64,000 nt of DNA, from NCBI GenBank assembly GCA_947184155.2, contig CAMXCT020000264.1:194501-258500 (forward strand). Direction: 5' to 3'. Numbering within the stretch: position 1 is the first letter of the stretch; every line of letters begins with the position of its first letter. Source of the stretch: Cladocopium goreaui. Taxonomy: Eukaryota; Sar; Dinophyceae; Suessiales; Symbiodiniaceae. Under the pieces are notes generated by a model. It had not been told where the DNA came from, ran no database searches, and worked only from the letters and a program-made list of their open reading frames with translations. Shown piece after piece: positions 30,601-39,400 of this stretch. The position numbers were made by a program, and so were the translations under genes.

Positions 30601-31186
30601 GTGGCCAGTAGGCAGGGGGATTAGTGCCTGACAATTTACGGTTGTCCACAAAAACATAGACAGTGTCATACTGCGGCACCCATGAGAGGTTATCTCCTAT
30701 CCACTGGAAGAGTGTCCTATGATGGACCTGGCTAGCTGCGGGGCGTCGGATTCCATTCCCTTCGTCCACCATGATGGCTGGGTATGTTAAGGGTGACTGG
30801 GGCATTCGACGAGAGCCGACATCGGCCCACTTCCACCTTTGCTTGATATCGTCCATGCCGAGTGGAGTTTCAATTTCTTTTTCCGAGAGGAACAGTTCAT
30901 CAAGTTGACGGCTTATTTGCAAGACCCCCTGGACATCGAAGTCGATAGGCGAGGCAATTTCCCACTCCTCCCTTGGAGGAGGCTCAGCTCCTTGTTGGAA
31001 GTGGGGAGTGTCCTCATCTGTCTCTAGGGCATCAAAGTAAACCGAATGGTCACTGTCAACTGACGCATCCTCGCCTGTTTTCTCTGTGATGGTTGGTCCC
31101 GTTGGTTCGATGTCTGTATCTGAGTCGTCAGGGTCGTCCGGCGCCAATGTAATGAACCTATTTGATGCCATGAGCTGTTGTAACAT
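24476..31186 (-). CDS. Unit 1 ORF2: giant protein with GT-like, hydrolase-like and SF1 helicase parts
   Basis: A single uninterrupted frame of 2236 codons from ATG 31186. Order of parts: acidic N-terminus (DDPDDSDTDIEP); ~160-290 with a DxD motif in FALIDSDCVPTSLFE (257-259), glycosyltransferase-like; ~800-940 with an alpha/beta-hydrolase nucleophile elbow IRGHSAGSYAG (Ser ~841), HHADDRLCVW (Asp 894/895) and FAITHITGW (His ~919); ~1360-1900 a superfamily-1 helicase with Walker A GLFGPGKS (1367-1374), Walker B MVIDEGQQ (DEGQQ 1492), motif III LWTGDSEQTPGG and motif VI ITVGLTRSKSLTLLVSP (~1856), nearest in style to UPF1/ZNFX1-type helicases. The C-terminus (EEEARDILATAAKNQPED) is helical. The last ~50 residues are spurious: a 23-bp deletion relative to unit 2 removed the stop. 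Assigned functions are motif-based. Confidence 0.8.
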   Translation of the reverse strand: MLQQLMASNRFITLAPDDPDDSDTDIEPTGPTITEKTGEDASVDSDHSVYFDALETDEDTPHFQQGAEPPPREEWEIASPIDFDVQGVLQISRQLDELFLSEKEIETPLGMDDIKQRWKWADVGSRRMPQSPLTYPAIMVDEGNGIRRPAASQVHHRTLFQWIGDNLSWVPQYDTVYVFVDNRKLSGTNPPAYWPHFAPWIKGRCTVTGPHREKTTAIHFPINADTGLHQVHYTWAGAAALEALCLVFPTVNFALIDSDCVPTSLFEIAELVNLMTDKAIRAEAMQYNTMASSSQCPPAVLLTTEAKAELNAGLIIVTGHVPTCTADVDMDQATSDACMPLTAAPGSSSSDAPAPKARRIAHSANCRSADEWVTALYTSRASFLATTAVPEDPAEAIRGGLALTPLLGCKARTPLDWTHAWAMLGEWAGTIAFPIPEQGEWPRHGDGRYLRPDFVERTPPFLTWARPIFEQGALSPMSVFPADFPILCLPGDKLFQSKEVDNGYSLPPIVHAFHGSKVGLGHKLQQWQSKGLQPLAVSLIGVDEAPPLWTHPTGCDFVRGSRIVARPHVSQKRSLTKTQVLLLQSLWTPVEAPNCNNDHTPWPKTCQSACVFCGQQASLQLPTAQIRPLLEALQQRLGIDPSNAELATNEVLASHGDPQYTDWKIIVMDNTTWQLNDADPGSLDVQCTGLGGGELDEEWDVLLACRKEAHVYGPSLSKQDDWNARAGAIAGTAHTQEYLLLRIAMFPIGVHTWCRVLGVPGVDQLQAQIISRAMKLLRFCPITPAHRKPPWPGYTHGLRLFTKLLVAHPLVGVCLPPEIRPVDYLRLTGYMVGSLFIRGHSAGSYAGMVWETILSEFPDIEGKTVLAAIALPPSLLTAHGLSQLRQVHLIHHADDRLCVWNPSNQDIKLLKQRGFAITHITGWRAYLGTAQHSYSHWTRVALPEGRPDMAQLEGTPGVLPFEVYSQAPLRLISWCSFELPKAAKRLLRELAIMCELPETTTQALVTHIAVHNSAVQTEQEATQYLASLATVTIASRAKLLTYTTMVQHFLGTLQLPMAVYMLDYYLPMLSPNEGYNETGLTLQSAGPIRQPWQPITFEFLFKGSEFGHWKVKGGQDAFAFRHPSLGKTEVFSLLESDAHHHKVSPIGTGRLVAMVGTTDAPADDGRDLQILFGLVLAITPRTSKSKDELPASRIYRQCNPRSIEVAFLSGPAIDFFAQEQLVALQDWYVASGQRLEPFDATVHGQKGPLPGTFFLHTMWMFGCTKPTREVTAVAQTPPCRYHLGLGIYNVQTAVEGMDGNKRSHFLHLCGQLLRLVLIPCHVEGEPHPWTRTTALSFAAELDGHVLGTLCAVTMALLTNRLDLCIQGLFGPGKSKSMAILILALIEIDATDSLKILFVCKENSGTRSFADLLLWLDPPSGVFGRIGRLVGDQERNKSSYSHTKFDIHPRERRQMLSKCQLILAAGGTVAQDLTTQWSTMSGFMQELSLMVIDEGQQYGTDREIAVISLLKQQPLVLWTGDSEQTPGGIDRAARNAKRSRQLLLSKKHGLRSDRHYYMPANLADAMIRLLDGSSNEGLATLSQILRRGQHTLGQLWTSQLSPQDTEDLRVANTVLPGLRTQFDAAQPHVQRHSSTFVDAELLEGTTVNFPRSLVRLAWTLQHAATLLPMAGDIQAVLNSQTAGVSDIHAWGLMLPSSSRVSPVTYHSVVAVRYPDLCRFINEMWELGSFASGGLPDRPPGFQFVLWDTNARINGLVATDLETLVSEVLYPFPKNAGFADGLFVMTTATDHKNNLNRSVLKKDYARTLRVETIANSAGGTAQVSIVAQPSIGFLNTKYYSNGSPTEDTEDCLGRITVGLTRSKSLTLLVSPLDMMGLMGMAQVVATIAYGIRGLRRGETTWGWPDFNADPEQENLAQLSRWSLNSAPAWDFPPLAIANQYHDQQANEVKRARYRLILVRGSDLRWLNRDRLQEVKTGLAKQHKWIPVQHLPFSEVVLYAYAADRTPFPTYVCLPSGLYKARTGQVVAQTGPEQEILSLPGMYFFDGWRVHPTLPIPDHLPRAREAPVLDIAQNAPTPGTEPIRSPEEEARDILATAAKNQPEDGPNTRRAAIRACKYLRAMVNQYESTIQAVHMAARTHTQKSKGAVGPAVDYRPQGEALPVISSDLTSELLHCLSTLPDPWPLTWRNRASGSQSCADSTLPMNTPGEQSDCPHPRMSQILRLRSERSRPSSPSSKLN

Positions 31187-31815
31187 GCTGGCGCGGGCTT
31201 GACCCTGAACAACCGGTACCCGGTGTCAGGTGACAAGCGACCAGTAGGAACTAACGAATACTATCAGGGCGGTGAGTGCAAAATGTATCCAATGGATTGG
31301 CAAGGCTAGGGAGACCCCGAACACCCGGTACCCGGGGTCGGGGTTCCGCGTTGCAGGGCCAATTCGAATGGAATTGAAAAAAGAACCAAAACAATCGGGG
31401 TTTGTCTATCACCTTGGTGTGCGAATTGAGTGACTGATGGCTGGCCTAGCTTTGACAACTAGTGGAGCCGCAAAAGCTGCAGTGAATACACATTACCCAG
31501 TAGTGGTGGTCAATGCAATCTGCTCTGATCAAAGTAGAGGTTAGTTTTAGTGGAGCTGAGATAACTGTAGACGACAGGATCTGGGACACACGCCTGACCA
31601 AGACAGCAAGAAATACCAAATCACAATAAATCCCCTTACTCTGGGTCAATTTCAAGTGGGTACGCTCCTATAAGTAACAGTTTGGGGGGTAACACCCTGG
31701 CACGCAGCAGCTTTTCTCTTGGCGCATCTGTAGGGTAGGCGGCGACAGAAATGGCACTGATCAGTCGGTTTCAACACAGTCATGTGCACTCAATGCTATC
31801 TGGCTGCAAATTCGA
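31187..31815. promoter_or_regulatory. ORF1-ORF2 spacer with GGTACC palindromes, unit 1
   Basis: Alignable with 42994-43610 in unit 2. Contains ACCGGTACCCGGT (31212-31224) and ACCCGGTACCCGGGG (~31323-31337) about 110 bp apart, plus conserved blocks such as GGGTTTGTCTATCACCTTGG, ACTAGTGGAGCCGCAAAAGC and TTTTCTCTTGGCGCATCTGT. Conservation outside coding sequence suggests transcript-processing or expression signals, or simply common descent. Confidence 0.45.
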
Positions 31816-32700
31816 TCAGTCAATCATTTCCATTTCCATATCTGCCACAGGCGAAGCTTGCGGAGTGTCCGGTGCCTGGCCATCTTGCATTCTTTTGAGG
31901 CGTTTCGTGATCTGCAACAGATGCTCGCGAGCACTGGCTAGCCCCGTTTCATAAAAGGCCACTCTTTCACTGGCTGCCTTCTGCATGTTCTGCAGTGTTG
32001 GAATGTCCGCTGCGGCTAGGTCAACGTCTTGTCTGGTTTCACAGGCGGGCTCAGGGCTGCTAGCAACAACAGTGTCAGTGGCTTGCGTCTCTGGCGATTC
32101 ATTTGGTGCGTCAGCAGGCGACGATTCTTCTGTCGGTGTCTCGTTGTCAACAGCGGGCGGCTCCTTTTGAGGCTGCTGCTGTTCCTCAGCTCTGTTGTGT
32201 GCTGTCGAGTGGGAGTCGGAGATAACACACTGGTACCCCGGGGTATCCGTCTTTGATTTGCTCGTGGTTGGGAGCGATGGTGGGCCTGGTCTCTGGCTGA
32301 ATAATGATTGTGCACTGACCTTAGGGGGCCTATGACTCTCTTGAGGAGCTGGAGCTCCGGCCGTCGCGTCTGTACTGGGTTTGGACGGCACGGTGGTTGC
32401 AGCGTTTTCTGTGCTTTGCTGACTCGCGGCCAGCAAGTTAGCTGGTTCTGTCTGCCAGCGTCCGTTGGTTTGCTTGAGCAATGATAGATTGCAATTCCAT
32501 ATATTGCCGTTCTCGATCAGCCACTTGCTGCGGCGTGTTCTGAGTACCCTTCGGCTCCTGTGGAGCGACATCTTGTAGTGCTTGCGCAGGCTGTTTTTCT
32601 GCGGTTCGTTCCGTCCACCTGGTGGTTTCGGTGGAGGCGGAGGTTGTGAACGCTTCGCATGCTGAGAAGGTTTAAGTTGGTTAAGGCGTGGCTGAATTTC
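31816..32700 (-). pseudogene. Unit 1 ORF1: 5'-truncated Pro/Gln-rich protein
   Basis: Matches the 3' half of unit 2 ORF1 from EIQPRLNQLKPSQHAKRSQP onward: proline run, Gln/Ser/Thr-rich linker, the conserved KVSAQSLFSQRPGPPSLP segment, an acidic Ser/Pro/Glu stretch, then a helical C-terminus (DIPTLQNMQKAASERVAFYE, LQITKRLKRMQ) ending MEMEMID. The first ~250 codons are replaced by repeat R at 32701, so the frame now enters R without a native start. Unlike unit 2, the remaining frame is intact. Confidence 0.7.
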
Positions 32701-33253
32701 CGCTTGGTACCTTTGGGCTCCCTTATAGGGCGCACCCTGGCGGCACCCTTTCCACCACAAAGGACGTACACGGTCTCCCGGTGTCTGCGCTCGCCAAAAA
32801 GGTGGCAACCCGCAGAAGCAAGCAACACCAGACCGTTGATGTCTTTGTCCGATGTGGCCTGCGAAGGTTCCCACATGAGGTATTTCGGTGGGTTGGTTTC
32901 TTGTCCACCTTATAACCTCCCCCTTTTAAGGGTGTGGTCCCAACGCAGCACAGCTCGATCCCTGGTGTAGGACCTTACTGTGGCCTGACTGTACATTAAG
33001 CCGAGGTGCTTCTGCCAGAACCTCGACCGCTGGGTGACCCAGTCGATAGCGATCCCACCCCTCCATGTGACACATACCCGAAAGCATGGGAACACACGAA
33101 GGAGGTCCAGGTTACCCCAGACACCGTGACAACCCTGGCATTCGTCACGGAGGAACCGACGGTCTGATCCGTGCGGAGCATAGCAACCCTCACACGAACT
33201 TTGACCGTCAGCCAGGACACAAGCAATGGATCGGAAGTTGAAGCAGTGGTGAC
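32701..33253. repeat. Dispersed repeat R, copy 1 at the unit 1/unit 2 junction
   Basis: 553 bp starting CGCTTGGTACCTTTGGGCTC and ending AAGCAGTGGTGAC, nearly identical to 61571-62118. Its left edge truncates ORF1 of unit 1 and its right edge truncates ORF5 of unit 2, so it sits exactly at the joint of the two blocks. It contains CCTTATAACCTCCCCCTTTT, giving TTATAAGG on the minus strand. No TG...CA ends or coding domain recognised. Confidence 0.85.
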
Positions 33254-33312
33254 TTTTTTTCCGTCCAACGCCGTATGGCTTTCGCCAGGTCGTTCAACAT
33301 GTGTCCAATCAT
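33254..33312 (-). pseudogene. Unit 2 ORF5: first ~20 codons only
   Basis: ATG at 33312 gives MIGHMLNDLAKA, matching the ORF5 start of unit 1 (MLLNMLNDLAEA). The alignment stops at the edge of repeat R, and a one-base deletion near the middle breaks the frame. Confidence 0.7.
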
Positions 33313-34007
33313 GTTGCATGTGAGATTAATTAATTAATTCACGCAGGGGCCAAGCTGTAGGGCCGCAACAGGCAACTGGTAGAGGACCGATACATAGTCC
33401 TATTCCCTGGTCACGTTCAAAAGAACAAAACCGAAACACAAAGAACCAAACGCAAAAACAACACAAAAAACAAGCACAAGCAAAAACAAACCACACAAAA
33501 CACAAACAAACAAAAAAACACACAACCACACAGCAGTGACGTGACAGGTTCCAGTTATGGGTGAAAAAGATCTGTTGAGGCAAGAGTTGATAGCTTAGTA
33601 TCATCTCGGCGCATGCAGATGACAACTTATGTGTCATGTTACGCAGGCCCAGAACATAAGACAACAACGAAAAAAAACACAAAGACACCATGGGCCACTT
33701 GAAGGGTGCAGGAAGCAACAAAGCTCAATGCGGAAACCAGGGATCCCCCCAGCCAGGATCCCCGAGATCACAAAGAGCAGCCTTCACGGCATGACATCCA
33801 CCCTGACACTTTGAAGCAAACACCGACAAAGCCGGGTCACAACAAAGTGGTGAGAAAAACTACCGCAGTGAAACATGAGAGTGAAACATGATCTAAGGTG
33901 AAAAAGACATCAAGGCTACGGCACTCAGGGCACACTCAGAGTCCGCTCAGAACTGCTTTTCCAATCATCATACTGCATCAAAATTGGTTCCGGTAGGCAC
34001 CATTGTG
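33313..34007. repeat. Unit 2 module, A/C-rich tract and spacer
   Basis: Counterpart of 21299-22228: GAGGACCGATACATAGTCCT (~33392), a ~115-base A/C-rich tract (33420-33535), GTGACGTGACAGGTTCCAGT, the CTTAGTATCATCTCGG block and the GGATCCCCCCAGCCAGGATC block. The tract sequences have drifted while keeping A/C composition, whereas the flanking blocks are conserved. Confidence 0.6.
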
Positions 34008-34409
34008 CTAATGCTCTTGCAACTCGTCTTCATGGTATGGGAGATTGTACTCGTCATCGGTGCGTGGTGATATCTGTGCATTGAGTTCTTCGGACGAGGT
34101 GCTGGCTCCCTTGGCTGTATGGTGAAGCTGTAGTAAGGCTTTCTGTGCCTGGGTTACTTCGTAACTGGCAGATATGGTACAGCTATCCAAGATACAGCCA
34201 ATTTGACGGAGTTGGCGTATAGCCGCCTCAAGGTCATTCACCCTCTGGGATGGGATGTTTTGGATTCCTTGAAGCTTCTGTCGGGCCTTCTCTAGAAGTT
34301 TGGTGGCATCATCGACTTCACTGGTGGTGACCTGGCAGAGGGTCATTTGAGTGATGGACTGTGCAAGACGATGGACAGCGGCGTCTTTGATAGGAGTCGG
34401 TCGCTCCAT
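34008..34409 (-). CDS. Unit 2 ORF4: small helical protein
   Basis: 133 residues from ATG 34409 (MERPTPIKDAAVHRLAQSIT), very similar to unit 1 ORF4 along its whole length and without frameshift. The frame is open four codons further upstream without an ATG. Its intact state, while ORF3 next to it is broken, hints at separate constraint or recent decay of ORF3. Confidence 0.6.
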   Translation of the reverse strand: MERPTPIKDAAVHRLAQSITQMTLCQVTTSEVDDATKLLEKARQKLQGIQNIPSQRVNDLEAAIRQLRQIGCILDSCTISASYEVTQAQKALLQLHHTAKGASTSSEELNAQISPRTDDEYNLPYHEDELQEH

Positions 34410-34858
34410 TCCAACAGACAAAGTTGTCTACAGGTTTGTAGGTGGACTAAGGCTTCAGGGTATTCAACTGGTGTTCACAGTATTGCCACCTTGGTCGAGA
34501 ACGGGCATGTGGTGGTGTGGTGAAGATCATTGGCCGGTCGAAAGATTGGTTGATCGAAGGTCAAACGGCGACGGGCACCATGGCTAGATGTACTTTGACA
34601 TCGAACTACACTACCATGCAACAATTAAGGTAGAACAACCCGAACAAAACAACTTAAAAACCCAGAAAAGGATTATTATAACCGCCCCCCACCGCCTCCC
34701 GTCCCATACTGGCTTCGGCATGCTGACAGCAAAGGTAGTCGCAGCGGGCAGTAATCAACCATGAGTACCCCATGGTGACAATGCCGCTCAACCTAGGTCA
34801 AGTTACAGGCTGAATGCATGGATGGGAAACTTGGGTACTCTGCGTCACCTCATGTGGC
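34410..34858. promoter_or_regulatory. ORF3-ORF4 spacer, unit 2
   Basis: Counterpart of 22631-23066. Keeps CCATGAGTACCCCATGG (34759-34775), one mismatch from the palindrome of unit 1, and the CCGCCCCCCACCGCCTCCC tract. The second palindrome is degraded (TTGGGTACTCTGCG, ~34830). Confidence 0.5.
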
Positions 34859-36425
34859 TTACTGGAACTGTTCGTGTGAGGTGGTGCGAGGGTCTCCACT
34901 GCTACTAGCACCACTGGCTGCAGCAGTGGATGGGGGTGGATCACTGCTCTCCGCTGGTTTCATCATTTGGGCGATGAGCGGGTGGGTTCGCTTGTCACGC
35001 AGGATCCGCGTCATTTCGCGAGTGAATGCCGCAGGGTCATCAACCAGTTCCTTCGCTTCCGCCAGTGGCCTGTCAAGGACAATGGCAATGAGCATTTCGC
35101 CACCATCTTTGTGGATTATAGTTGGTCGGCCGGCTTGTATCTCGGCGAGGATTGCCACTGCCTTGTTTTCACAAAGTGCGTTCCCATTCCTCCAGAGCTC
35201 TTTGCGCTAGGGTGTCAGTCTGCGGTGGGGCTTTCAGGGCAGCTGGTGTCCCTAACGCTCGTAGGAAGGGGCTATCAGGAGGAACGGGGGATGGGAAACG
35301 CTGAATGGCCGCTACGGCCCGTTGAACGTCATTTGTTTGTACATCATATGACGTGGTCGTTTTTTTGCTTATGGCAGGCTCGGAGTCAGCCCATAGTTGC
35401 TCCAGTGTATATCCTGGTTTCGGTTCCATGTACTTTCGGTTCCACACTGCATGATGGGACCATTGAGGCGCGTCATGGTTGATTTCTACTGAATCCCTTT
35501 TCATGTCATATTCTTTGAGCATATCATCTAATTCTTGTAAGCTAGCAGCTCTGTGAATACAACATTGTCTGACAGCGCCATCGATGTGGAGTGGCCATCC
35601 CACGGGCATGTGGGAGTCTTCCAGGAGTCCGTCACCATTTTGCTCTATGATTGTACCCAACATGGAGACATCAATAGTTGCTTTGAGGCTGACTTGAGCA
35701 CGTTTGCACTTCCATGTGTCAGGTGCTAAGAGGTCTCTGCCAGCCAACAGCTCGAGCGACGGGAATTGGTTGGTCAGTCGCTGGTAACACCTCTTCTTTG
35801 ATGACTAACTTCAGCTCATGTAGTGGCTGGGGTTGCTCCTTTTGAGGTCTTGAGGTGACTGAGATGTAGTGTCCTTGGGTGTTGTGTCTTCACACCAGGT
35901 GGGACGGACTGACTGGACTCCTATGGGACTTGCAGAACTCGCAGTTTTAATGCTTTCTCTGCGCAGGCTATGGTAGACGGGCGGGATCATCCATGCCGGT
36001 ACAAAGACTGTGATAAACTGCACATTCCAAATGACCTGCAAATTCTGCGGCTTGACTTCAGGCGTGATACATCTTACCTGACCATCGATCACTCTGGTGT
36101 ATGATTCAGAGCGGTCGAAGGACGCTGTGACTTTCAGGCCTAGATACAGTTCTCTAAACCAGTATTCCTTGAGCATCATAAAGGAAAGGTGAGGTGCCCT
36201 CACTTCCAATACGTGCGAGGCTGGCATTAGAAGAGTTACCATCCATTCAGCTAAGAACTCAATCATTTTGACTTCGAGTTTAGGGAGGATGGCTTGAACT
36301 GCTCGTAGTGCACCCACGATGTCCGGGACATGCCTACGTGAGGGCAATCCAACTGTTCGCTTGGCATACTCGTCAGCAAAGTAAAGTCTGCACAACTTTG
36401 AGACCCACTGGCTCGGCTTCTCCAT
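34859..36425 (-). pseudogene. Unit 2 ORF3: frameshifted copy
   Basis: Starts MEKPSQWVSKLCRLYFADEY at 36425, 11 bp after the ORF2 stop. The sequence follows unit 1 ORF3 but is broken at least twice: near 35810-35850 (small deletions around the PQP linker, where unit 1 reads GQQPQPLHGLKLV) and near 35160-35172, where CACACAAAG of unit 1 is CACAAAG, a 2-bp loss. Three open pieces result: 36425-35811, 35747-35169 and 35158-34859. Either a recent pseudogene or sequence error. The rest of the unit does not suggest poor sequence quality. Confidence 0.75.
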
Positions 36426-36438
36426 GTCTATGGTGATC

Positions 36439-39400
36439 TTAGCCAGGGGCCAGGGGCCATGGGTCTGGGAGCGTGGATAGACAATGCAATAATTCGGAGG
36501 TTAGGTCTGCTGAGATGACTGGAAGGGCTTCTCCTTGCGGGCGATAGTCAACTGCAGGTCCTACCGTGCCTTTGCTTTTTTGCGTGTGGGTGCGGGCGGC
36601 ACTATGCACGGCTTGGATGGTGGTCTCATATTGGCTGACCATGGCTCTTAAGTACTTGCATGCGCGGACAGCTGCTCTTCTTGTGTTTGGCCCATCTTCG
36701 GGCTGGTTCTTGGCAGCTACTGCAAGGATGTCTCTCGCCTCTTCTTCTGGCGACCGTTTGGGTTCCGTATCAGGTGCAGGTGCATTGAGAGCGGTACCTT
36801 GAACTGGCGCCTCTTTTGCGCGTGGCAAGTGGTCTGGGATTGGCAACTTCGGGTATAAACGCCATCCATCAAAGAAGTATATGCCAGGCAGGGACAGGAT
36901 CTCCTGGTCTGGGCCCGTCTGTGCTACTATGTGCCCGGTGCGTGCTTTGTACAGTCCTGAGGGTAGGCACACGTAGGTGGGAAAGGGTGTGCGATCAGCA
37001 GCGTAGGCATATAGGACAACTTCAGAGAAAGGGAGATCTTGCTCGGGGAGCCACTTGTGTTGAGTTCGTAAGCCTGCTTCAACTTCTTGGAAGCGCTCCC
37101 TGTTTAGCCATCGAAGGTCTGACCCTCGCACCAATATCAGACGGTATCTTGCTCGCTTCACTTCGTCAGCTTGCTGATCGTAGTATTGATTGGCGATTGC
37201 AAGGGGAGGGAACTCCCAGGTTGGTGCCGAATTCAGTGACCATCGGCTTAACTGTGCGAGATTCTCTTGAACTGGGTCAGGGTCAAAGTCTGGCCATTTC
37301 CATGTCGTTTCTCCTCTCCGTAGGCCCCGGATGCCGTATGCAATTGTGGCAATCACCTGCGCCATGCCCATGAGCCCCATCATGTCCAGCGGAGAGACAA
37401 GCAAGGTTAACGATTTGGACCGGGTGAGCCCCACAGTGATTCTGCCAAGGCAGTCTTCAGTATCTTCTGTAGGAGAGCCATTGGAGTAGTATTTAGTGTT
37501 GAGAAATCCAATACTGGGCTGAGCTACGATTGATACCTGTGCTGTTCCTCCTGCTGAATTGGCTATTGTTTCGACACGCAGGGTGCGAACATAATCCCTT
37601 TTGAGCACGGAGCGGTTCAAGTTGTTCTTGTGATCAGTTGCTGTGGTCATTATAAAAAGTCCATCTGCAAATCCAGCATTGTGAGGGAAGGGGGTGAGTA
37701 CCTCTGACACAAGAGTCTCTAAATCTGTCGCTACCAACCCGTTAATCCTAGCATTCGTATCCCAAAGCACTAATTGGAATCCTGGTGGCTTGTCGGGAAG
37801 CCCTCCCGAGGCAAAACTTCCCAGTTCCCATAGGCCATTGATCTGCCTGCAAAGATCGGGATATCTCACTGCAACCACTGCATGGTATGTCACAGGACTA
37901 ACCCTGGAGCTGGAGGGAAGCATCAACCCCCAAGCATGGATGTCACTCACACCGGCGGTCTGGGAGTTTAAGACTGCTTGTATGTCACCAGCCATGGGCA
38001 GGAGGGTAGCGGCATGCTGCAAAATCCAGGCAAGGCGCACGAGAGACCGTGGAAAATTAAGAGCGGTACCTGCCAGCAGTTCTGAGTCTACAAATCGGGA
38101 GTGTCGTTGCATATTTGGCTGGGCTGCTTCAAATACGGCTTTGAGGCCTGGAAGCACAGTGCTGGCTGCCCTGAGGTCTTCCTCATCCTGCGGCGAGAGG
38201 TGACTTGTCCATAGCTGACCTAACGTGGACTGTCCTCGTTTGAGGATTTGACTAAGAGCCGCTAAACCTTCATTTGCCGAACCGTCCAGCAGTCGGATCA
38301 TTGCATCGGCAAGGTTGGCTGGCATGTAATAATTGCGGTCGCTTCGCAGTCCATGCTTTTTGGCTAGCAGTAGTTGTCGGGACCGTTTTGCGTTGCGAGC
38401 TGCCCGATCAATGCCGCCAGGTGTCTGCTCAGAGTCTCCAGTCCACAAGACCAGGGGTTGCTGTCTCAGCAGGCTGATAACTGCAATTTCGCGGTCAGTG
38501 CCATACTGCTGGCCTTCATCAATGACCAGGAGGGAGAGCTCTTGCATAAAACCACCCATTGTGGACCATTGCATGGTAAGATCCTGGGCTACTGTTCCCC
38601 CGGTGGCTAAAATTAACTGACACTTGTTCAGCATTTGCAATCTTTCTCTCGGGTGGATATCAAATTTCGTGTGGGAGTAACTGCTTTTGTTGCGCTCTTG
38701 GTCTCCCACCAGCCTACCTATGCGCCCAAACACCCCCGACGGGGGGTCGAGCCATAGGAGGAGGTCAGCAAAGGATCTAGTGCCGGAGTTCTCTTTACAA
38801 ATGAACAATATTTTGAGGCTGTCGGTACTGTCGATTTCAATCAAGGCCAGGATGAGGATTGCCATCGATTTCGACTTGCCTGCTCCGAAAAGCCCTTGGA
38901 TACACAGATCTAGCCGGTTGGTGAGCAACGCCATTGTCACTGCGCAGAGTGTGCCCAAAACATGTCCGTCAAGCTCAGCGGCAAAGGATAATGCAGTGGA
39001 GCGGGTCCAGGGGTGAAGCTCTCCCTCTACGTGACATGGAATTAGCACTAGGCGTAGCAACTGGCCGCACAAATGCAAGAAATGTGATCTTTTGTTGCCC
39101 TCCATTCCTTCCACTGCCGTTTGGACATTATAGATGCCTAATCCCAGGTGGTATCTGCACGGGGGGGTTTGCGCGACAGCGGTAAGCTCTCGGGTAGGCT
39201 TAGTACATCCGAACATCCACATTGTATGTAGAAAGAAGGTCTTTGGGACCGGGCTTTTCTGTCCCTGGACGGTCGCATCAATGGGATCCAGGTGCTGGCC
39301 GGAGGCACTATACCAGTCTTGGAGGGCTTCAAGTTGTTCCTTTGCAAAAAATTCAATGGCTGGTCCTGAGAGGAAAGCAACTTCGATGAATTTGGGGTTG

